DNA from: an uncultured Lachnospiraceae bacterium
GTDB lineage: Bacteria; Bacillota; Clostridia; Lachnospirales; Lachnospiraceae
Assembly: GCA_947628025.1 (NCBI GenBank)
Contig: CANQYH010000072.1
Span: 1 to 12,396, forward strand
Reading direction: 5' to 3'
Length of the DNA stretch: 12,396 nt
Under the pieces are notes generated by a model. It saw only the letters and a list, made by a program, of their open reading frames with translations. It did not search any database and had not been told where the DNA came from. Shown piece by piece: positions 6,823 to 12,396 of the stretch; the first letter of the stretch is position 1; every line of letters begins with the position of its first letter. The translations under genes and the position numbers were made by a program.

Positions 6823-9800
6823 GTGGTGGAGATAAGACGAACGGACCCGTTTTTTGCGGAGAAGATACGGCGAAAATATATTTCCGGCGCGTTTGAGGTC
6901 GGCCGCCGTTTTTTCAGCTATGAGGATGCGCCCATGGTCTTTTTGCGGGTCGGATGGCCTTATGGGAACGGAGGAGCCGGCGAAAGCGGAGGGGCGGGAC
7001 GTTTTTCTCTGTCCGGCCGGGAGACGGCGCTGACTCTGGCGCTGACGCTGCGGATCTGCGAATCGTCCCGCCAGCGGCTTTCCGTGGGCCGGGGCCGCCG
7101 TGACGGACAGCGGGATATGGGAGAGGGAAACACCGCGGCGGGGGCGGATCGGCGTTACGATCTGCGAAGCATGGAGCAGGAATATATCGCTGCGGAACGA
7201 AAGAGTCGCTGTGATCCGGGCAGCTTGGGGGAGAGAATTTTTGACGCGGCGGGAAACCGTTATTACGGTCTGCGAAATATTGGGCAGAAGTCTATGATTA
7301 TGGCCGCGGCGGGAAATGATTATTATGGCCAGCGGGAGTTTGGGCAGAAGTCTATGGTTATGGCCGCGGCGGGGGACGGCTATTATGGTCTGCGAAACGT
7401 TGGACAGGACTATATTGCTGCGGAGAGAACGCGTCGTTATGATTTGCGAAGCTTAGAGGAGAGGATTTTCGGCGCGGCGTGGGTGGATCGAAGTTATGGG
7501 CTGCGGAGCCCTGAACAGGAAAATATCGCTGCGGAGAAAACGCGTCGTTATGATTTGCGAAGCTTAGAGGAGAGGATTTTCGGTGCGAGGGGGAAGCGCT
7601 ATTATGGTCTGCGAAACGTTGGACAGGACTATATTGCTGCGGAGAGAACGCGCCGCTATGATTCGCGGAGCTTAGGGGAGAGGATTTTCGGCGCGGCGTG
7701 GAAACGCTATTATGGTCTGCGAAATTCTGGACAGAAGTCTATGGCGATGGCCGCGGCGGGAAACGATCGATATGATTTGAGAAATTTTGAGCAGGGTTCT
7801 GATGCAGCGCCAGGGGACCGCCTATATGCTGGGCGAGATTCGGAACGGGACAAAACCGCCGTGAGGCAGAGGGACCGCTATGGTCTGAGAGATATTGGAC
7901 AGGAAAATATCGCCGCGTGGGTGGATCGGCGTTATGATTTGCGGGGTCCTGAACAGGACGATACCGCTGCGGAGAGAACGCGCCGCTATGATCTGCGGGG
8001 CTTAGAGAAGAGGATTTTTGGCACAGCCTGGGTGGATCGGCGTTATGGGCTGCGGAGTATTGAGCTGGGGTATATCGCTGCGGAGAGAACGCGCCGCAAT
8101 GATTTGCGTAGTTTAGGGGAGAGGATTTTTGACGCGGCGTGGAAGCGTTATGACGGTTTGCAACGTTTTGAGCAGAAGATTATGGCGATGGCCGCGGTGG
8201 GAAACGACCGATATGATTTGAGAAATATTGGGCAGGGCCCCGACGCAGCGGCAGGAGACCGCCGATATAATGGGAGAGATTCGGAACAGGACAAAATCGC
8301 CGTGAGGCAGAGGGACCGCTATGGTCTGAGAGACATTGGACAGGAAAATACCGCCGCGTGGGTGGATCGGCGTTATAATTTGCGGACTCCTGAACAGGAC
8401 GATATCGCTGCGGAATTGGATCGGCGTTATGGACTGCGGAGTCCAGAACAGGAGTATACCGCTGCGGATAGAAAGAGTCGCTATGATCCGCGGAGCTTAA
8501 AAGAGCGGATGATCACCGAGGCAGGAAACCGTCATTACGGTTTGCGAAATTCCGGGCAGAAATCTATGACCGCGGCGGGAAACGATCAATATGATTTGAG
8601 AAATATTGAGCTGGGTCCCGGCGCTGCGGCATGGGACCTCCGGCATGGCGGGAGAGGTTTGGAACAGGAAAAAACGGCCGCGGAGCAGAGAAACCGCTAT
8701 GATCTGGGCGAGATTGCGGGGAAAAGCAGCGCGGCAGGGCGGGATCGCCGTTATGGTCTGCCGGGCATGGAGAGGGACGATATTGCTGCGGGGCTGGATC
8801 GGCATTATGGGCTGCGGAATCCTGAACAGGCCAATATCGCTGCGGCAAACGACCATCGTTATGGATTGTGGAGTTTTGGGCAGAGGATGATCGTCACGGC
8901 GGGAAACCGCTATTATGGCCTGCCGGATATTGGACAGGACGATATCGTTGTGACGGGAAGCCGCTATGATCTGCGCAGCTCAGGGCAGAGGATGATCGCC
9001 GCGGCATGGAACCGCTATTATAGCTCGCGAGATCCTAAGCAGAATGTTATGGCCGCGGCGTGGAACCGCTACTACAGCCTGCGAGATTCTGAGCAGAAAG
9101 CTATGGCCGCGGCATGGAACCGCTATTATAGCCTGCGAAATCCTAAACAGAATGTTATAGCCGCGGCATGGAACCGCTACTACGGCCTGCGAGATTCTGA
9201 GCAGAAAGTTATGACCGCGGCGGGGAACCGCTATTACGGCCCGCGAGATCCTAAGCAGAATGTTATGGCCGCGGCATGGAACCGCTACTACGGCCTGCGA
9301 GATTCTGAGCAGAAAGCTATGGCTGCGGCGGGGAACCGCTATTACAGCCTGCGAAATAGGATGCCTGAGTTTATCGCCATGCAGCAAAAACGCTTTGATC
9401 CGCGGGGGTCTGGACAAAGAAATATCGCCGGGCCGGGAGACGCCGGGCTGCGGGAGAGTGTTTTAGCGCGCAGAACAGGAACAGAACGGATCGGCTCCGG
9501 CACCGGGAACGGATTGGCTACTTATGAAAAGCGGCGTCCGGCCGTACCGGTGGGGAGCCAATGGAACGCCCCGCAGGCCGCAGTCCGGGAAACGGTCTGG
9601 CCAGGCCTGAAAAGAATCGCTTTTCCGAAACAAAAGCAGGACGGTCGTTATGATCTTCGGGAAGTTTGGGAAGAGGAGCGCCTGGAATCGGCGGCAGGAT
9701 CTTCAAACGGGGATAGCGCATATCCGGATATAGGAACAGTGCATTTGGATATAAGAACAGCGTATCCGGGCACGGAGACGGCACATTCGGCCAGAACTCC

Positions 9801-10632
9801 GGCGCGTCCGAAGACAGAATCGGCGCGTACGGCTATGCTTTCGGTATATCCGAAGACAGACCTGACGTCTCCGGCCATGCTTCCGATCTATCCGGGCACA
9901 GAACCGGAGCATCCGTTCATGTCTCTGGCATATCCGAAGACAACCCCGGCGCATCCTGCCCTGCTCCCGGCGCGTTCGCCCGGGGAAAGCCGGGGATTCC
10001 CGCCTGGTCCGCACGAGCCGCGGATATTCGCAGGGCCGCGCCCGCGCGAAATAGAGCGGCCCGGCAGTGACATTATTACAAGGCCGTTTGATCCGGCGGA
10101 AAAAAGCGGCGGGAATCCGTTCACGCCTGCCCAAAGGAGCCTTGTGCCGCCGTGGCGTCAGGAAGATATTTTATTGGGAGTCGGCCGGCAGGCAGAGAAC
10201 CGGTCCCCGGTCGGTCCATGGAACCTCTGGAGCCGGTACCGAACCGGCGCGGGCGCAGATTTCCGCTGGCCCGGGTCGCGGTTTTCGGGGACGGAGCGCA
10301 CGGAGCTGTCGGCGGGAGCGGAAGCATTTTCCCTGAACCTGCGGAGGCAGGAGCGGCCTGCCGGGGCTGTGGAAAAGCCCTGGGGAGAAACCCGGCAGGA
10401 GTACCGGCAGGAACGTTCCCGGAAAGATCAGGAATGGGAAGAGACGAAAAAGCGGATCGAGACGATCAGCAGGAAGATAGAGCTGCAGGAAAAGCTGGTG
10501 CAGGAGCTTAAAAGGGAAACGGAGAAGCAGGGCCTTGCGAAAAGGGCGGATATAGGAGATCTGGTCCGCCAGGTCATGAAACAGATGGAATCGGAGCTGC
10601 GGCTGGAAAAGATGCGCCGGGGCCTGCTGTAG
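6823..10632 (+). CDS. Giant tandem-repeat eCIS-associated protein of unknown function
   Basis: I do not recognise this 1269-residue protein. Residues 1-108 form a non-repetitive head (RRTDPFFAEKIRRKYISGAF, then a Gly-rich stretch). Residues 109-873 are about 42 near-perfect 18-residue repeats. Residues 966-1049 are six 14-residue YP-K/G-T repeats. A Pro/Gly/Arg-rich linker follows, and 1194-1269 is a charged coiled coil ending LRLEKMRRGLL. It has no signal peptide or membrane segment and is strongly basic. It lies between the second tube gene and the LysM adaptor, where other eCIS loci often carry a hypothetical gene, so the head and coiled-coil tail may be the conserved parts and the repeats an expansion. 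The GTG abuts the preceding stop; GGAGGGGGGAGG (6796-6807) is 15 bases before it. GTG 6826 is an alternative. A fibre, tape-like spacer or internal adaptor role is speculation. Confidence 0.85.
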   Translation: MVEIRRTDPFFAEKIRRKYISGAFEVGRRFFSYEDAPMVFLRVGWPYGNGGAGESGGAGRFSLSGRETALTLALTLRICESSRQRLSVGRGRRDGQRDMGEGNTAAGADRRYDLRSMEQEYIAAERKSRCDPGSLGERIFDAAGNRYYGLRNIGQKSMIMAAAGNDYYGQREFGQKSMVMAAAGDGYYGLRNVGQDYIAAERTRRYDLRSLEERIFGAAWVDRSYGLRSPEQENIAAEKTRRYDLRSLEERIFGARGKRYYGLRNVGQDYIAAERTRRYDSRSLGERIFGAAWKRYYGLRNSGQKSMAMAAAGNDRYDLRNFEQGSDAAPGDRLYAGRDSERDKTAVRQRDRYGLRDIGQENIAAWVDRRYDLRGPEQDDTAAERTRRYDLRGLEKRIFGTAWVDRRYGLRSIELGYIAAERTRRNDLRSLGERIFDAAWKRYDGLQRFEQKIMAMAAVGNDRYDLRNIGQGPDAAAGDRRYNGRDSEQDKIAVRQRDRYGLRDIGQENTAAWVDRRYNLRTPEQDDIAAELDRRYGLRSPEQEYTAADRKSRYDPRSLKERMITEAGNRHYGLRNSGQKSMTAAGNDQYDLRNIELGPGAAAWDLRHGGRGLEQEKTAAEQRNRYDLGEIAGKSSAAGRDRRYGLPGMERDDIAAGLDRHYGLRNPEQANIAAANDHRYGLWSFGQRMIVTAGNRYYGLPDIGQDDIVVTGSRYDLRSSGQRMIAAAWNRYYSSRDPKQNVMAAAWNRYYSLRDSEQKAMAAAWNRYYSLRNPKQNVIAAAWNRYYGLRDSEQKVMTAAGNRYYGPRDPKQNVMAAAWNRYYGLRDSEQKAMAAAGNRYYSLRNRMPEFIAMQQKRFDPRGSGQRNIAGPGDAGLRESVLARRTGTERIGSGTGNGLATYEKRRPAVPVGSQWNAPQAAVRETVWPGLKRIAFPKQKQDGRYDLREVWEEERLESAAGSSNGDSAYPDIGTVHLDIRTAYPGTETAHSARTPARPKTESARTAMLSVYPKTDLTSPAMLPIYPGTEPEHPFMSLAYPKTTPAHPALLPARSPGESRGFPPGPHEPRIFAGPRPREIERPGSDIITRPFDPAEKSGGNPFTPAQRSLVPPWRQEDILLGVGRQAENRSPVGPWNLWSRYRTGAGADFRWPGSRFSGTERTELSAGAEAFSLNLRRQERPAGAVEKPWGETRQEYRQERSRKDQEWEETKKRIETISRKIELQEKLVQELKRETEKQGLAKRADIGDLVRQVMKQMESELRLEKMRRGLL
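7147..9441 (+). repeat. Array of about 42 tandem 54-bp (18-residue) coding repeats
   Basis: Each unit reads roughly RRYGLRSxEQxxIAAAxN. Most are 18 residues, with a few of 17, 19 or 20, so the frame is kept throughout. Most conserved are Tyr at position 3, Leu-Arg at 5-6, Gln/Glu at about 10, and Ala-Ala at about 14-15. Higher-order periods are visible: units alternate between DPKQNV and DSEQKA types with an exact 108-bp period at 9013, 9121 and 9229, and a block of eight units at 7597-8037 is repeated at 8038-8475 (441-bp offset). Exact copies reach 55 bp (7379-7433 and 7598-7652). There are no spacers. Confidence 0.93.
9718..9969 (+). repeat. Six 42-bp (14-residue) coding repeats rich in YP and Thr
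   Basis: Six consecutive 14-residue units run without gaps in the same gene, beginning AYPDIG, AYPGTE, ARPKTE, VYPKTD, IYPGTE and AYPKTT. The core is [AVI]-Y-P-[KG]-T, and later units end in a hydrophobic-Pro pair such as AMLP or ALLP. The sequence is unrelated to the 18-residue units and looks extended and proline-rich, like a flexible or PPII-type stalk. Divergence between units is higher than in the first array. Confidence 0.8.
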
Positions 10633-10690
10633 GGCCGTGTGCGGCCGGGCGGGAAAGAACCGGCGTATCAGCCGCGCGGGCCGGCGCCGG
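10633..10690 (+). other. GC-rich hairpin and palindromes between the repeat gene and the LysM gene
   Basis: Directly after the TAG of the repeat gene, GGCCG-TGTG-CGGCC (10633-10646) forms a perfect 5-bp stem with a 4-base loop. Further on are the palindromes CCGCGCGG (10672-10679) and CCGGCGCCGG (10681-10690), followed by AAAATATT. No T tract follows any of them, so an intrinsic terminator is not supported. They resemble the structured spacers elsewhere in this operon in style, not in sequence. Confidence 0.4.
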
Positions 10691-10724
10691 AAAATATTGA
10701 CGCGTGGGAAAGGAGGCGGAGAGA

Positions 10725-11408
10725 ATGGGCATAAAGAAAGCGGAGCTGTCCATAGAGGGCGGGGAAACCTTGCAGGTCATGTTCAATCCCGCCGCCTATA
10801 ATCTCTCGTTTTCGGCGGTTTACAGCGAAAAGAGGGTGGCCGGGCTGGACGGCCCGATCGGACAGTATATAGCGGGAGACAGCGAGACGCTGGAAATGAC
10901 GCTGTATTTTGATACGTATAAGCCGCCGACGGTTGCGGATCCCAGAGAGGGCGGGACCGATGTGACCAGGATCACGAAGAAGCTGGCGGAGCTGGTCCGG
11001 ATCAAGGGATCGCTCCACCGTCCGCCCAAGGTGACGTTCCGGTGGGGCGGCATCCATTTTTCCGGAGTGGTCACGCATGTCAGGCAAAGCTATACGATGT
11101 TTTTGCCGGATGGGATGCCGGTGCGGGCGCGGGTGGATCTGACGTTTCACTCCGTTCTGGACGTGAAGCAGAGCCGGCGTCAGTCGCCGTTCGAATCGCC
11201 GGACCGGACGAAGCTCCGGACCGTACACGAGGGCGATCAGCTCTGGAACTATGCCTGGGAGGAATACGGGGACAAGGAGCAGTGGAGGCGGATCGCGAAA
11301 GAAAACGGGATCATGAATCCGCTGGACATCATGCCGGGGCAGAAGATCCGGATTCCGGCGCTGCCGGACGGACTCCTGCGGGAGAGCGCCGGGGACGGGG
11401 CAGGATAA
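10725..11408 (+). CDS. LysM-domain tube/baseplate adaptor (Afp7-like)
   Basis: The 227-residue product begins with a tube-like domain (about 1-150) carrying the hallmark LQVMFNPAAYNLSFS, then TLEMTLYFDTY and FRWGGIHFSGVVTHV. It ends in a LysM motif (about 164-214): LRTVHEGDQLWNYAWEEYGD, a WRRIAKENGI helix, and LDIMPGQKIRIPAL. This is the architecture of eCIS Afp7/Pvc7-type proteins and of phage baseplate hub proteins such as T4 gp53 in its LysM part, which link the tube to the baseplate and spike. The LysM here is a structural module and does not imply cell-wall targeting. The start is ATG 10725, with AAAGGAGG (10709-10716) 8 bases before it and the family N-terminus just after; GTG 10704 would add seven residues spanning the SD and was rejected. 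Confidence 0.94.
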   Translation: MGIKKAELSIEGGETLQVMFNPAAYNLSFSAVYSEKRVAGLDGPIGQYIAGDSETLEMTLYFDTYKPPTVADPREGGTDVTRITKKLAELVRIKGSLHRPPKVTFRWGGIHFSGVVTHVRQSYTMFLPDGMPVRARVDLTFHSVLDVKQSRRQSPFESPDRTKLRTVHEGDQLWNYAWEEYGDKEQWRRIAKENGIMNPLDIMPGQKIRIPALPDGLLRESAGDGAG

Positions 11409-11472
11409 GCTGCGGCGGAACATTTAGCCGGCAAACGATCAAAAAGCGGCAGAGGGGAGGCAATGGCGGACG

Positions 11473-12396
11473 ATGGGCAGCCTGATGAACGAACGCAGTC
11501 AGATGGATTCCCTCTATGCGCGGTACCAGGGGTTTCTGGCCCCGGCCGCCAGGATCCGCGTCGGCGAATCCGGCCGGGACGTAACCGCGGGCGGCGCCGG
11601 CATTGACAGTCTTACGGTTTCTCTGAGCGTGGACGTTCCGGCCAGCGCCGTATTTTCCCTGGTAAATATTTACGATGCGGAGCGGCGTTCCTTTACCGGT
11701 TCCGTGATGGACCAGCTGTATCTGGGAAATACCGTGCGGGTCGAGCTGGGGTACGGTTCCAGCCTGGAGCGGGTGTTCACCGGCTTTATTTATTCGGTGA
11801 ATACGGAGTTCGGCGAAGTAGCCTCGGTTACGGTTACGGCTTTGGACGTGCGCCGCGTGATGGATTCGGCGGTGCGCAGAGGCGTGGTGTGGAGGTATAC
11901 CACGTATTCCGATATATTTAAGCAGGTGATGGAGCCGTACAGAAAGCTGTATTCGCGGATCGTGGCGGACAGCACGCCGGTGCGGGCCGTGGACCTGATG
12001 ATGCAGAATGAAAGCGATCTGGCGTTTGCCCGCCGCCTCGCCATGGAAGGGAACCGGGAATTTTTTGTACATGACGACGTGGTGTATTTCCGGAGGAAAG
12101 CCAGGCGTTCGCCGGCGGTGACGCTGACCTGGGGAAAGGACCTGATCTCGTTCAGCCGGGAATCCATTTACGCGGACGAAACGGTGGCCGTTCTGGGGCT
12201 TCAGAAAGACAGCCGCGAGGCGGTCACGGCTCAGGCGATGGTGAAGACGGACGCTTCTGTCCGGCAGGTGGCTGTGGGCGGCCTGATCCGCTCCGTGGCA
12301 TCCCCCGCTTCGGATACCAGGGAAAAGGCGGCGGAAAAAGCGGCCTGCCTGGCCGAGGAGCTGCGGCGGAAAAAGCAGTCCGGCCAGGGAGTCTGC
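11473..12396 (+). CDS. Baseplate hub/spike protein, gp27/VgrG N-terminal type (Afp8-like), 3'-truncated
   Basis: The frame stays open to the window end, so 308 residues of a longer protein are visible. It matches the phage late control D/gp27-like fold of spike proteins: ARIRVGESGRDV, then IDSLTVSLSVDVPASAVFSLVN, LGNTVRVELGYG, VFTGFIYSVNTEFG, TVTALDVRRVMDS, and the typical SDLAFARRLAMEGNREFFVHDD-VYF segment at about residues 180-205. Afp8/VgrG-like proteins form the trimeric base of the spike under the tube; the gp5-like OB and needle part would be downstream. The start is ATG 11473: GGGGAGG (11454-11460) lies 12 bases before it. The nearer ATG at 11463 is in another frame that stops after about 35 codons. 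It follows the LysM gene by 64 bp, the usual eCIS order. Confidence 0.92.
   Translation, partial: MGSLMNERSQMDSLYARYQGFLAPAARIRVGESGRDVTAGGAGIDSLTVSLSVDVPASAVFSLVNIYDAERRSFTGSVMDQLYLGNTVRVELGYGSSLERVFTGFIYSVNTEFGEVASVTVTALDVRRVMDSAVRRGVVWRYTTYSDIFKQVMEPYRKLYSRIVADSTPVRAVDLMMQNESDLAFARRLAMEGNREFFVHDDVVYFRRKARRSPAVTLTWGKDLISFSRESIYADETVAVLGLQKDSREAVTAQAMVKTDASVRQVAVGGLIRSVASPASDTREKAAEKAACLAEELRRKKQSGQGVC

Noticed and set aside
8980..9417. Minus-strand 145-codon frame with 18-residue periodicity
   Set aside because: It mirrors the coding repeat on the other strand; no SD, and it lies wholly inside the real gene.
7147..9441. Regular 54-bp periodicity that could suggest a CRISPR array or satellite DNA
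   Set aside because: Units are contiguous with no unique spacers, stay in one reading frame for 765 codons, and vary mostly at the protein level as coding repeats do.
11463..11485. ATG 11463 as start of the gp27/VgrG-like gene
   Set aside because: It is in a different frame that ends after about 35 codons and lies only 2 bases from the SD.

Overview
The window is a central segment of an extracellular contractile injection system (eCIS) locus: a free, phage-tail-like particle related to Afp and PVC, and not a T6SS or an intact prophage. The diagnostic combination is an Afp15-type AAA+ ATPase, a contractile sheath, gp19-family tube proteins, a LysM-bearing tube/baseplate adaptor, a gp27/VgrG-like spike base, and a flanking gene whose visible start looks like the end of a DUF4157 (eCIS core) domain. 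All genes are on the + strand and tightly spaced (largest gap 152 bp), consistent with one operon. I see no promoter or intrinsic terminator. High GC, strong AGGAGG-type ribosome binding sites and frequent AGG/AGA arginine codons suggest a GC-rich Gram-positive bacterium, perhaps a Clostridia/Lachnospiraceae relative. That host call is weak.

Layout: (1) 1-996, the 3' part of a putative DUF4157 cargo protein; (2) 993-3257, the ATPase, overlapping it by 4 bp; (3) 3258-3347, a structured leader; (4) 3348-5078, the sheath; (5) 5143-5577, the main tube; (6) 5578-5729, a spacer with a duplicated two-hairpin module; (7) 5730-6104, a tail assembly protein, and 6101-6277, a DUF6760-like small protein in the -1 frame with no ATG/GTG/TTG start; (8) 6364-6822, a second tube-family protein; (9) 6823-10632, a 1269-residue protein dominated by about 42 tandem 18-residue repeats; (10) 10725-11408, the LysM adaptor; (11) 11473 to the window end, a 3'-truncated gp27/VgrG-like protein.

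Inferred working model: sheath and main tube form the contractile trunk. The second tube protein, LysM protein and gp27-like protein form the tube-baseplate junction. The ATPase acts in assembly or recycling, and the DUF4157 protein is likely loaded cargo. gp25-, Afp11/12-, tape-measure- and cap-like genes are not in the window.

The most unusual signals are as follows. First, the giant 18-residue repeat protein sits between the second tube gene and the LysM gene. Second, a slippery heptamer A AAT TTT is followed six bases later by a GC stem, placed so that a -1 frameshift would fuse the tail assembly protein to the DUF6760-like protein, as in lambda G/GT chaperones. Third, a hairpin lies between a strong Shine-Dalgarno and the sheath ATG, and would bring them to normal spacing. 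Fourth, a tandem two-hairpin module with compensatory differences follows the tube gene.
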